The notes beneath the pieces are model-generated. The model had not been told where the DNA came from and did not search any database. It was given only the letters and a program-made list of their open reading frames with translations. Of a stretch of DNA of 64,000 bases, positions 11,531-22,709 are shown one piece after another (the first letter of the stretch is position 1; each line of letters opens with the position of its first letter). This DNA is from Mallotus nudiflorus (taxonomy: Eukaryota > Streptophyta > Magnoliopsida > Malpighiales > Euphorbiaceae): the NCBI GenBank assembly GCA_947683625.1, contig CANTUR010000383.1:1-64000 (forward strand). The letters are read 5' to 3'. The translations under genes and the position numbers were made by a program.

Positions 11531-12763
11531 TCAACGGGCGTCATCCTTTGCAGCAAGCCTTGCCAGATCAGCTGGGGTTATCTGATCTAAGGCCCCTAGA
11601 TCCAATCCTGAGTCTTGAGAGAGCAGGATCCTTTTGCATTCTGCCCGGTACGCCTTGAGAAACCCCCCTACCATGCTCTGATATGTCTTCTTCTCATTGG
11701 CATGAGATTTCTCAAGATCAGCTAGCCTCTCATGAAGTCCAGCAATCTGAAGATCCTGCTCCTCGATCCTCCTTGTCAACTGAGCCTGGCTATGTTCCAG
11801 CTCGGAAACCTTCTTCTGATTCACCTCCGTGCCAGATTTAGCCTCCGCGTATCTCGTCTGACAGTGCTCCAGAGCTGCCTTGGCGCTATCCAGTTTTTTC
11901 TCAAAATCGATAGCGATCGTCCCCACCTCTATTTCCTTCAAGTTGTACTGGCTCTTCAAGTAGAAGTATTGATCCTTAGCCAGCAGCAAGGCCTGAGTCA
12001 TCTGCCAAAAACAACTAAACACTTTAGCCAAAATCCCACTGCAAATAGTTATATCAAATACCAGAAACTCCATTACCTCCAGTGACTGACCGATCATAGA
12101 ATCGAGCAATCCGTCCGGTCCCTCGTCCGACCAACGCTGCATGTCTCCGGGTAACCGCAGCGACTCGGCGTACTGGTCCCGTACTTGACTATTGGAGATG
12201 CTCAGGGGCTTCATCTTTTTCAATATCCAACCCCGTATATCCAAACAACAGATAATCGGGGGCATTGGACATAAATCTCTTCGTCCAGCCCCTCCGCATT
12301 TGACTCTTCTTCGATCAGTCGCCTCTTCCGTCGTCCGACCCGCTCCGGCCGCTCACCTTCCATTGTTGCTTTGCCCTTAGGATCGGCAGGAATGGCCTCC
12401 AGAGCAGCGGAAGCCTCAACTCGAGGGGAAGGATAATCCCGGCACTCCTCCACTGCAGCTGGCTCATCTACTAAGGAAATCCCGCCCGTAAAATCAAAAA
12501 AGTCAGCCATCTATAGACAGAAAGATAAGACTAGTTAGACAAAACAAAACTCAAAAAAAATTCATACCAGAGCAATGGTCGTGACTTGGACAGACTCTCC
12601 ATAGATATCTCCGGGATGCATCCTCTGCGGATCGAGCTTCAGCGAGTCTGTCTAGATGTAGCCGCAAAACTAATTTCGTATCCTGGAGATGTAGTCGAAA
12701 AGTTTCACTGGACGGGTCACTTTGTGACACTCGTCCGACCACATCCTCCGAACATCCAGGAAG
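11531..12763 (-). pseudogene. Antisense ORF of Tat element 1 with introns and coiled coil
   Basis: On the minus strand downstream of pol there is a gene-like structure. Exon 1 ends at 12568 (GCTCTG|GTATGA). A 57-bp intron (12567-12511) ends CTATAG just before ATGGCTGACTTTTTTG. A second intron of 75 bp (12076-12002) runs from GTAATGG to TTTTTGGCAG. The last exon encodes a strong heptad coiled coil (EKKLDSAKAALEHCQTRY, then VSELEHSQAQLTRRIEEQDL). The middle exon is basic and acidic (RVGRRKRRLIEEESNAEG). Frame changes near 12220-12300 show decay. Antisense ORFs are known from Tat-clade elements; their function is not established. The 5' end is cut off at the copia junction. Confidence 0.65.
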
Positions 12764-12764
12764 T

Positions 12765-13782
12765 CTAGTTTTTGGTATGTTTGAGAGTTAACCAAAACAT
12801 AAGCAATACACCCAAAAAATTTTAAGTGGCTTACTGAAGGTTTTGTACCTTTCTAAGCTTCATATGGTGTTCGATTCAACACAACCTTTGTGGGAGATAT
12901 ATTCAATAAATATACTGAAGTAGCCACTGCTTCTGTCCAATTCTGATTTGGAAGTCCCTTAATTTTTAGTAAACTCCTTGTCATCTCAACAACAGTGCGG
13001 TTCTTTCTCTTAGCAACTCCATTTTGCTCAGGTGTGTATGGTGTTGTTAGTTCCCTATGAATTCCATTTTCTTCACATAAGTGATTGAATTCATTTGATG
13101 TGAACTCACCACCTCTATCTGAATAGAGAGCTTTAATGCATAGCACACTTTGCTTCTCTACCAATGCTTTGAATTTTTGAAATTGTTAAAAGTTTTAGAC
13201 TTGAATTTCAAAAAATGCACCTAACTCATGCAGCTAAAATCATGTTTTTGACCTAGCAACTGCAATCCTTTGAAATGAAGATGCCCATACCTTAAGTGCC
13301 ATAATTCTGAGTCAATTTTTGCACCAGCAACCAAAACAAAATTCTCCACATTTTGAAACTTTAAGTGGAAACATTCTGCTTTTGGTCATGTCGACTTTAG
13401 CCATCATTTAACCTGTCTTTTTATTTGTAATAACATAAGCACCATCATAAAAAAAAATTTGAGTAACCACTAATCATTAACTGCCCAACACTTAAAAGAT
13501 TATATGCCAAGTTAGGAACATACTGATCATCATGGAGAAGCTTTACTTTACCATGGCTAGTGTCGATTGCTACTGTACCTTTTCCATCAACCTGAATGTC
13601 TTTGTCATCACCAAGCGTGACTGACATCTTTTGTGTCTCATCAATCTCTTTAAATATTCCCTTTACACCTAACATATGGTTAGAGCAACCATTATCTACA
13701 AACCACACTTCACTTACAACTTCATTAGTATTATTGCAAGCCATGAACAACTTACTTTCTTCAACATTTGACTTTGTATAAT
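12765..13782 (-). mobile_element. Ty1/copia fragment, protease to integrase
   Basis: Reading the minus strand from 13782: a protease segment EVWFVDNGCSNHMLG (D-N-G in place of the usual D-S-G) leads into the pre-integrase domain (YVPNLAYNLLSVGQL). The integrase core follows with LYSDRGGEFTSNEFNHLC and TTPYTPEQNGVAKRKNRTV (about 13135-12990). The tail (SVSHLKFFGCIAYV) runs to about 12765. Gag, reverse transcriptase and RNase H are missing. The left edge abuts the Tat element 1 antisense ORF. The right edge is interrupted by a minus-oriented 3.3-kb-family LTR. It is a different element from the plus-strand copia at 16246, since both contain the PEQNG/PQQNG integrase region. Confidence 0.8.
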
Positions 13783-16245
13783 TATCACGACCCAAAACTA
13801 GGAATCATGACTAGTGCTAAGGAACGAGAATTCTTTCGAATCCGGAACCCGTAGCAAGCCTTAAAAAAAATAAAAACATGCAATAATAATAATAAAATAC
13901 GCACCAATATTAAAATTTCAAATCAATATAATAAAATAAAACTCTTTCATATCATATGATAAAATATCTTAATACAACCTCATAGAAAAGCCTCTAAATT
14001 AAAATCACATACAACGACTATAAAATACAACACACTATTGATACTAAATTATAACTACTGCAGTTTTCTAGAGTCAGTATAAAATAATTAAGTAGATAAT
14101 TTACATAAAAGAGCCGGGGTAGAAGAAGTCCATCGAATGGATCTACTACTGAGGTCTGAAGAAGAAGACTCTCCTGTAAAAATGTCAACTAAGGGGGAGT
14201 CAAACCTCACTAAGTGAATTGTTATAATATATATATACATGCATTTACTATATGCCAAATGCAATCAATCACCAATATATATATATAAAATAAATATATG
14301 CATGCATATACACACAAATGTTGAAATCACTTTATATATATATATACTGAAAAATACCAGTTTATGAAGGATTAAATAGAATCCTATTAAATCGCAATCT
14401 CAATCAATAATAATATTGCTTTAGCCATACATGCTCACTTAATTCCAAATAAATTCACTTAATCTATGTAGATAGTAGACTGGCCCCGAGACACTAAGTC
14501 AATCGAGCTCTAGTAGTCTGACTGTCAATGTGATTGGCCCCGAGACACTTGGTCAACCGAGCTCCATCAATCACATCACATCTCAATCAAATCACTCATA
14601 TCAATTTTTTCACAAATAAGTTAGTAATTCAACCCTACAATCTATCACACCAGTACATACTCGGTTTTAGTGCTACCCACTAGGTAGCACGTTCTATCGA
14701 TATCCTTCATTTAAAATAATTCATCCATTCGGAAAATAAATAATGTAGAATGACATTTATAATAGTAAAACAAATCATATATATACCAGAAATATACCTA
14801 AAATAGAGTTGGTCCTGTAAGAAAACACACTTCTAATATCAGAATCCACACAACCCTTGGTTGGGACTCCAAACTACGAAATTCCCCAACCGAGGTCTAC
14901 AATTTACCAAAAATATAAATAATTCAATAAATATATTAAAAATCGATAAATACCATAAATACCCTCAAAATATCAAAATATAACATATTTAACATTAAAA
15001 CACCAAAAATAATTATTTTCTTGATAATTACGTAAAAATCCCGAAATAATATAATAATATTATTAAAATCCAATTTTCTCGATAATTCAATATAAATTAA
15101 TAAAATTTCACTTTATATATTTCAATAATTAAAATAACCTAAATACATATTAAAAATTACTAAAAACCCATTTAATTACCAAAATAATATATAATATATT
15201 ATTTGAAAACAATTTTTGAAAATTACTATTAATTAGTTAAAAAATAGTAAATAATTTGTAAAATCATTTTAATTCCTTAAATAATATTAAAACCAACTAA
15301 AATATATTATTTAGCTATAATTAGAACAAAATTACATATTTACCCCTATAATACAAAAATACACATAATATACTATTTTTACTCAAAAATTCCATAAAAA
15401 TTATATAGATGCATAAAAATTATTTTTTCAACATATATATTACTAATATTAACTAAAACACATATTTAAACCATAATTTCAATAAAAATCTAACTTAAAC
15501 CTAATTATCCAATATTGACATAATATAAAAATAATTATAAAAATTATATAAAAATCACAAAAATTATAATCTTGACTCTAAAATTAATAAAAATTAATAA
15601 TAATGCCAAATATACCAAATTTATAATTTTAATAATTAATTTACGAAAATTAATAAAATATTCAAAAATTAAAATAAATTCCAAATTTTTTTTTAAAAAA
15701 AAATGTAGAGGTAGATTAAGCTTCTAGGAATCACTTTTGTAAAGGGAGTTTACAAGATTCAAACAATATCAAGTTAAAAAAAAATTCAAAACCCTAATGT
15801 TCCATAAACAAAAATCAAGAAAAACTCAAGCAAATGGGAATTAAAGCTTAAACTAAGCTTGAATTATTGCTCATCGGTGCAAGAGGAAGAGAAAGAAATA
15901 GGAATCAAGAGAAATGGTGGCCGGATGGAGGTGGTGACCGGAAACAATGGAGTTTCGGTTACTTCCGGTTTCTGTGTGTTGCCGGTGTCGGGGAAGGGAG
16001 AGGAGGATGGCGGAAGGCAACAAGGAGACGGGGGAGATGACGGTATGGATGGTGGCGGTCCGGAAAAGGGCCGAGAGGCACAGTAAGAGTTGAAGATCAA
16101 GTCACGCGAAGGGAAGAGGAAGAATACTGTTTTTGTTGTTTTCTTAAGTTTTAATGTATATATATATAATATACTATATATTATAATCATATAATAAGTT
16201 TTCATGTATAAATCTCTACCATACATGCATTATATTTATATATAT
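13783..16245 (-). mobile_element. 3.3-kb LTR family, copy 1, minus orientation, truncated
   Basis: The plus-strand start TATCACGACCCAAAAC is the reverse complement of the family's end (GGGTCGTGA[C/T]A). The sequence then follows copies 2 and 3 in reverse order: the CGAAAGAATTC block near 13830, two TGGCCCCGAGACACT...GGTCAACCGAGCTC blocks (14480-14565), the GGTAGCACGTTCTATCGATAT block (14683-14703) and a GC-rich segment (about 15890-16090). Relative to copy 2 it lacks the stretch equivalent to about 18340-18840. Its outer 5' terminus (TGTAATA) is missing at 16245, where a truncated plus-strand copia begins. The DNA is very AT-rich and codes for nothing convincing. Confidence 0.75.
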
Positions 16246-16636
16246 GTTCCTAACAGTTGATGAATCACCCCAACAAAATGGAGTCATAGAAAGGAAGAAC
16301 CATACGATTTTGAATATGGCAAGATCAATGCTTAAAAGTAAGAATATGCCAGAAGAATTTTGGGCTGAAGTAGTTGCTTATGCAGTGTATGTTTCAAACC
16401 AGAGTCTAACCAAAAGCTTGAAGGATGTAACTCCTCAAGAAGCCTGGAGTAGACAAAAGCCAAATGTGTCCTATATACGAGTTTTTAGGTTTATTACTTA
16501 TGTGCATATTCCAAAGCATGAAAGATCCAAATTGGATGATAGAAGTGAGAAGATTGTCTTCATCAGCTATGATGAGAATTCCAAAGGTTACAGGTTGTTC
16601 AACATAGATAGTGAAAAGTTTGTCACTAGTAGAGAT
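16246..16636 (+). pseudogene. Copia (plus) integrase fragment, left half of split element
   Basis: It begins inside the integrase core at SPQQNGVIERKNHTILNMAR and continues through MPEEFWAEVVAYAVYVSNQS, then to KHERSKLDDRSEKIVFISYD and the segment before the pol linker (FNIDSEKFVTSRD). It is in frame without stops to the point where copy 2 of the 3.3-kb LTR family is inserted (after GAGAT at 16632-16636). The upstream integrase, protease and gag are missing. It continues at 19899. Confidence 0.88.
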
Positions 16637-19600
16637 TGTAATATCCCGTGTTTTTAAAATATTTTTACACTGTACCGGGATATACAGTGTCAATAATTTT
16701 TGTATATATATTACGATATTTTTATGAGTTGTTATGTATTTTAAACCTATTTTAATTACTGTCTATTATTTTCAGTGTTTTACGTAAAATTTTCCCTGGA
16801 CTTGCATTTTCGGGGAAATTTTCGCGTAAACAATGTATTATTAATTATTTTAAATGTATTTACGGACTTGCATGAACTCATACATATTTTTAAATTATTA
16901 AATAAAGCCTGTCTGTGTATAATTATTTAATTAGGGTTTATTATTACCCTAATATTTTATTAAGTATTTATTTGTTTTATTGTTATTTAATTAATTTTAT
17001 TTAGTATAAATTATTAAAATATTAATATTTTTATGTGTGTGGTGTATATTTGATGTGTGTAATTTAATATTATTTTAATATATAGTATAAAGTATATATA
17101 TATACATATATTTGTCAAAAAATCAAAAAAAGTTTAGAAAATTACCATTTTGCCCCCGACTTCTTCTTCTTCCTCCCGATTCTCCCTTCTCCCTTTCCGG
17201 TCGCTGCCGTGCTGTTTCTTCACCGTGGGTGTGCCGTCCGGTGTGCCACCATCTTCCCCGACCAATTTCGCCGCCTGAGGAGGCCATTTCCGGCGTCTGG
17301 AGATCGATTTTGGCCGGAGAAGCCGAAAATCGATCCACCGTCGATCACGCCGATTCCGGCCACCGTTTTCGACACCGCCAGTCTCTTTCTTCTCCTTGAT
17401 CTCCGGTGAGTGTTATTCTAGCTTTGGTTTGAGCTAAAATGGTCTAGAATTGCTTAGGTTTCGATTTTGTCAATTTCGGCCTATTAGGGTTTTTGATTTT
17501 TTTGAGCTTCGAATTGATTGATTCATGAAAACTTCCTTCACAAATGTTGTTCCCAGTAGCTCAATATACATGTATGAATTTTTGTATAATTTTTGGAGAT
17601 TTTTTGGATTTTTGGGTATTTTTGAATATTTTAATATTATTTTCTAATTTTCGGAAATTAATTATTTAAATTATGAAATTTGAGTTTATGGTTAAATTAG
17701 GTGTTGAAATTAATTATAGGAATTTATTTGGAATTTTTATGAATTTCTAAGTATTTATTTTGAATTATTGAAGTTTATGTGATTTTGAGAAAATTAGGTT
17801 AATTGTGTTTTAAATTGAATTTAATTGGTTAATTGAGTTTAATTATTAATATTATTGATAAATATGTTGAGAAAATTAATTTTGGATAATTGTATGATTT
17901 TTGGTGAATTTTTAAAGTAATTTAAGTATATTTATATATATAGGGGTATTTTGGTAATTTTACCCTAAATTGTCTAAAAATGTAATTTAATTGGTTTTAT
18001 TAGTTATTTAAGGTATAAAAATGATTTCTACAAAATATTTGGTATTTTTAACTAATTAAAACTATTTTTCGTGAATTATTTTCAATTATATATATAATAT
18101 ACGGTTTTTCTAATAAAATGAGTTTTAATCGGTTTTTATAGTGTTTCAAGGTCAATTATGTAATTTTTACTTATGAGATGTATTTCTGTGATTTAAGGAT
18201 ATTTTTGGTATATTTGAATTATGTTCTGTGTTTGTGGACCCCGGTCGGTGGACTGTAGTTTGGAGTCCGACCATGGGATTTTGACTGTGTTGAGCTTGAA
18301 TTTCGAAGTGTATTTTCTTTGCAGGGTCGGCTCTACTCTTTTGAGTAGAGAGATGTCCATTTTACAAGGGAGGTTCTGCCGAATTTTTGGTAGAATTCTC
18401 GTAAAACGTGATGTCCAGTCGAACCCTAATTTTCGATTCTGTGTTTAATACTCTAGATTGAATTCTAGGATTTCTATTAGGGTTACTCTGATATTGGTTA
18501 TTTATTTCTTGTTTAGTTGCACCGAGACCGAGGGCTAGTGGACCAGGCCCGTCGGACTTGTCTCGTGGAGCGCATTAGGTGAGTTACTATATTATATATA
18601 TATGCTTAGGATGCATGATCTAGAAATGCATGTTTTATGTTGATTAAATATGCATAAATAATTTGATTATTTCTTAAGTTTACGTTAAGTATATTTTTGG
18701 TTTATTTTGGTATATAATAAATTATATACATGTTTTGTAAATAAAATATACTTAAAATGTTTTTGAATATATTTCCAGCTTAATTTATAATTTGATTGAA
18801 TGCATTTGATATATATATACTCGAAATATACTTGGATTACTTTTGGTATATTTATGGTATATATATATATATATATATGGTTTATATTGCTATTTCATTT
18901 AAATTCATGCATCATCTATTATGAATGAATGTTTTATATTATTTAATAATGAAGGATATCAATAGAACGTGCTACCTAGTGGGCAGCACTAGGACCGAGT
19001 ACGTACCGGTACGCCTATAGCTTTAGGCTATAATACTAACTTATTTGTGGATATTGATTTGATTATGATTATCGATATGTGAGATGTGGTTTGGGTGTGA
19101 TTGCTGGAGCTCGGTTGACCAAGTGTCTCGGGGCTAATCACACTGGCAGTCAGACTGCTGGAGCTCGGTTGACTTAGTGTCTCGGGGCCAGTCTACTGTC
19201 CAAATGGATTAAGTGGATATATTGGAATAAGTGAGCCTGTATGGCCAGAGTGTTGTTTAACACTATTTTCTGAGGTTGCGATATTCTAGGGTTCTATGTG
19301 ATCCTTCATAAAAGATGATTTTTAATAAAACATATAAAAATGATTTTCTGCATTTATGTGTATTTGCCTGTATATATATTAGATATATATATATACTATT
19401 GATTGTATGCATTATCATTTAGTGTGTATGTATATATATTATAGTAATTCACTCAGTGAGGTCTGACTCCCCTCCGTTGACTATTTTTCAGGAGAGTCAA
19501 CTTCTTCAGACCTCAGTAGCAGGTCGATACGCCGGATTTCTTCCGTCTCGGCTTCTTTATGTAAACTGTCTACTTGAGTCTTATTTATTTTATCTAGACA

Positions 19601-19898
19601 CTGCAGTAGTTGTGAATTAAAGTATTGGATTTCATATACTTTATTTTAAAGAGATGTACTACATTGAAACTAGATTTGTATTAAAGATTATACATTTATG
19701 TGATGAGATGAGTTTTGAATTAATCCAGTTGATATGGATGATATTATGATATTATGATTTTTATTTTCCGCTGCATATTATATTGTTACTGTTATTATGG
19801 CATGATTTATTTTAATTTTTAGGCTTGCTACGGGTTCCGGATTCGAAAGAATTCCCGTTCCCTAGCGCCGGTCATGGCCCCTGTTTTGGGTCGTGACA
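16637..19898 (+). mobile_element. 3.3-kb LTR family, copy 2, with 5-bp target duplication
   Basis: It starts TGTAATATCCCG, ends GGGTCGTGACA and is flanked by GAGAT (16632-16636 and 19899-19903). TG...CA termini, a perfect 5-bp duplication and the lack of any pol inside fit a very large solo LTR. An AT-rich left third precedes a GC-rich pyrimidine-rich block (17150-17405) that ends in a strong splice donor (CCG|GTGAGT-like at 17405/17406). A matching acceptor TTTCTTTGCAG lies at 18324, and another donor-like TTAG|GTGAGT at 18578/18579. Two GGAGCTCGGTTGACC...GTGTCTCGGGGC blocks lie at 19105-19190. The proline-rich ORF at 17112-17399 differs completely in copy 3, so I do not call it a gene. Confidence 0.85.
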
Positions 19899-21671
19899 GA
19901 GATGTTGAGTTTGATGAAGGAAAATCATAGGACTAGAGTTCATATAAGGAAGGATCATATGATTTTCTACCTTATTTCGAAGATGATGAACCATTTGTTC
20001 AAGAAGTTGAAGCCACACCACTAACTTCACCAGCTCTCTCATCCTAAGCATTATTATCAATAACTTCACCTTCATCAGGCTTAAGTGAAAGGCCAAGAAA
20101 ATACAGGAGTCTTGCAGACATCTACAATGAAACTAAGAGATTTGATGATACAAACTTATTATGTTTTCTTATTTACATTGAGCCTTTGAGTTTTGAAGAA
20201 GCTAGCAAAGATGAGAAGTGGATTCAGGCCATGAATAAGGAGATCCGATCAATCCAAAAGAATGATACTTGTAATCTTGTTGCTCTTCCAAGTAGTCATC
20301 AGCCTATTAGAGTCAAATGGGCGTACAAAATCAAGAAGAATGCCAAAGGCGAGGTGAAGAGATATAAGGCCAGACTTATAGCTTAAGGGTACAAACAGAG
20401 ACAAGGCATCGACTATGAAGAGGTGTTTGCTCTTGTTGCATGAATGGAGACCATTAGACTACTGATTTCACTTGTTGCTTAGAATTATTACCAGATTCAT
20501 CAGTCAGATGTCAAATCAACATTTCTAAATGGTTACCTTGGGGAAGAGGTATATATCAAACAACTTGAGGGGTATGTCACTCAAGGTCAAGAAGACAAAG
20601 TGCTAAAGCTTAACAAGGCACTATATGGGCTCAAGCAAGCACTTAGAGCTTGGAATAGTCAACTTGACAAATACTTGCAAGAAAATGGCTTCCGTAGATG
20701 CACACATGAGTATGCTCTTTATGTGAAAAAGCAAGACAGAGATTTATTATTTGTTTGTATCTATGTAGATGATTTTATTTTCACAGGTACCAACTTACGA
20801 ATGTTTAATGATTTCAAAAATGCGATGGAATGAGAATTGAGATAAGTGATATGGGGCTAATGTCCTATTGTCTAGGAATGGAAGTCAAACAAATGAAACA
20901 TGAAATATTTATCTCACAAGAAGGCTATGCAAAAACAATATTGAAAAAATTCAACATGTCATATTGCAAGCCTGTAAGCACCCCTATGGAAGTCCGAACA
21001 AATCTTTCTAAAGTGGAAGAAGATCCAAAGAATGTGAATCCTATTATGTTCAAAAGTCTTATGTGAAGTCTGAGGTACTTAACATGTACAAGACCAGACA
21101 TCCTATTTGCAGTTGGACTTGTGAGTCATTTTATGAAGAAACTGACAATGTCTTATATGAAAGCAACCAAGAGGATTTTATGTTACCTTAGAGGTACACT
21201 TGATTATGGAGTTTTTTATTCATCCTCTCAAGATTTGAAGTTAGTGGGTTATTGTGATAGTGATTTTTTTAGAGATATTAATGATAGAAAAAGCACCACT
21301 GGTTTTGTGTTCTTAATGGGAAATAATATAATTTCCTCGTGTTTGAAGAAGCAGCCGATTGTTACACTTTCTTCTTATGAATCAGAATATGTTGCGGCTA
21401 CTTCTTGTACATGTCATGCTATTTGGTTACGTAGACTGCTGAAAGAACTACATTTAGAGCAAAAAGAAGCTACTGTAATTATGAATGATAATAAGTCTGC
21501 TCAAGCTTTATCAAAAAATCCGGTATTTCATGATCAAAACAAACACATTGATACTAGGTATTATTTCATCCCAGAGTGCATCGCTAAAAAGGAAATTGAA
21601 TTAGAGTATGTAAAGACGAATGATCAAATTGCTGATATTTTTACAAAGTCACTCAAGTATGATAATTTTTA
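19899..21671 (+). pseudogene. Copia (plus) reverse transcriptase and RNase H, right half of split element
   Basis: It resumes the copia pol after the insertion: linker (FEDDEPFVQEVEATPL), then the reverse transcriptase start FEEASKDEKWIQAMNKEI (about 20186), VKWAYKIKKNAKGEVKRYKA, LNKALYGLKQALRAWNSQLD and the catalytic CIYVDDFIFTGTN (about 20757-20795). RNase H follows with LVGYCDSDFFRDINDRKSTT and ETEYVA-type SSYESEYVAATS (about 21240-21400). It ends YVKTNDQIADIFTKSLKYDN. Lesions are in-frame stops near 20384, 20441, 20480 and 21064 and a small frame change at about 20830. The copia order integrase, then reverse transcriptase, then RNase H is conserved across the insertion. Confidence 0.9.
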
Positions 21672-21722
21672 GCAGTTAAGACTAAAGCTCAGAGCTGTAA
21701 AGAGTTCAAGTTTATAGAGGAC

Positions 21723-21919
21723 TGTTAGTTATTAAACTTGAAATTAGTATATTTATATTTACTATTTATCAAATTTAAAATAATTGTTATTCTTTATAAC
21801 TAATATTATTTAAAGTTTACGGAAAAATTTTATTTAATTATGTTAAGCTACTTATATTTTTAGCATGTAACTATAGTATAAATATCCTATGAATGTTAAA
21901 TTGTATTCAAGTAATTTTC

Positions 21920-21921
<2 letters not shown>
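21723..21921 (+). mobile_element. 3' LTR remnant of plus-strand copia
   Basis: About 50 bp after the end of pol, a purine-rich GTTTATAGAGGAC is followed by TGTTAGTTATTAAACTTG, the usual copia LTR start. A TATA-like AGTATAAATATCC lies near 21877. The right end is lost in the TA microsatellite that follows, so no CA terminus can be given. Confidence 0.55.

Positions 21922-21990
<69 letters not shown>
21922..21990. repeat. (TA)n microsatellite, about 69 bp
   Basis: A perfect TA dinucleotide run. It creates alternating Ile-Tyr stretches in ORFs on both strands that are not real protein. Confidence 0.97.
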
Positions 21991-21991
<1 letters not shown>

Positions 21992-22019
21992 TCTTCTTTT
22001 GAATGTACAAATATTGTAG

Positions 22020-22222
22020 GTGCCCATCCACTTCCAACAGAAACAATTGCTTCCATGGTGCGATATGTGAAGACAAATCACAACAAGAACCAAAGTGTTG
22101 TTGTTAATTTACAAGAACAAATTGCACTTCTTGGTCAAATTTCGAAGTATTCTCGTGCTATGGTTGCTATGGATTCCTCTTTATCCATTTGGAACCTAAA
22201 ATTTAATCTAACTTCAACTTGA
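22020..22222 (+). other. Exon-like coding fragment of unknown origin
   Basis: After AATATTGTAG, which would serve as a splice acceptor, there is an open frame of 68 codons with natural amino-acid composition: GAHPLPTETIASMVRYVKTN, then NQSVVVNLQEQIALLGQISK, then YSRAMVAMDSSLSIWNLKFN and a stop. I do not recognise the family. The arrangement (polar stretch, then MDSSLSIW near the end) faintly resembles the segment before the protease of some copia polyproteins, so it may be transposon rather than host exon. The N-terminal part of the longer open frame is only the TA microsatellite. Confidence 0.35.
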
Positions 22223-22656
22223 GGTTTCCCACAAGTTTATCTAGAGCAAAGCTCATAACAATTTATTATACTAGTAGTTCCTAATCGCAGTTTTTTTTTT
22301 TTAAAAAAAAATAATATTTCTAGTCGCACCATGGTTCGAACCAAAAAAAAAAAAAAAGAAAAGACCCACAAATCACTCGAACGTCTTATATTTTAATTTC
22401 AATTATGTCTCTTTATGGTTGGCATTTTATCACTGGACCTTTGCTTTACTTGCTGCTTCTGCATTATCGCATGAACAAGCCATCCCTTGTCTGCATTCGC
22501 TTGCTCGTGTTCCCACGTTTGTGCATTGTTCCATAACAATAACAATAGTATGTTACCTATTTTCATGCTTTGCAAGTCAATAGTAATCATCGTCGTTATT
22601 GTTGAGAGGTGCGCCATTTTCTCAAGAAACAAATATAAACAGTCCATAGTTTTGCA
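22223..22656. other. 5' flank of epoxide hydrolase copy B
   Basis: From about 22400 this matches the 5' flank of copy A (shared GCTTTACTTGCTG, CATGAACAAGCC and CCCTTGTCT-type blocks). Copy B has about 140 extra bases (roughly 22495-22650) that copy A lacks. It contains a poly-T/poly-A inversion near 22290 and no independent gene. Confidence 0.6.
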
Positions 22657-22664
22657 CTATAAGA
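22657..22664 (+). promoter_or_regulatory. Candidate TATA box of epoxide hydrolase copy B
   Basis: CTATAAGA lies about 50 bp before the ATG and is conserved in copy A (4236-4243). The surrounding TATAAGAAGCCAAGATTGCCTTA is also shared. A second candidate (AAATATAAAC, 22631-22640) exists only in copy B. The transcription start was not determined. Confidence 0.4.
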
Positions 22665-22709
22665 AGCCAAGATTGCCTTAACCTAAACTTATTCAGCCAG
22701 ACTATCACA

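Larger units (their letters stand above)
5433..12764 (+). mobile_element. Ty3/gypsy Tat-lineage retrotransposon 1, 3' truncated
   Basis: The order is 5' LTR, primer binding site, gag, protease, reverse transcriptase, RNase H, a second RNase H-like domain, integrase, then an antisense ORF. The second RNase H-like domain between RNase H and integrase (YVDGASS...NNAAEYEALL) and an antisense ORF downstream of pol are both hallmarks of the Tat clade. The 3' LTR is missing; the element stops against a minus-strand copia fragment near 12765. Gag-pol decay is mostly by in-frame stops, with a few frameshifts in the integrase half. Confidence 0.85.

Noticed and set aside
17112..17409. A proline/serine-rich protein in the GC-rich block of LTR copy 2
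   Set aside because: The equivalent blocks in copies 1 and 3 have unrelated sequence, so there is no conserved protein.
21893..22019. The N-terminal half of the 109-codon ORF
   Set aside because: It is the TA microsatellite translated as Ile-Tyr repeats.
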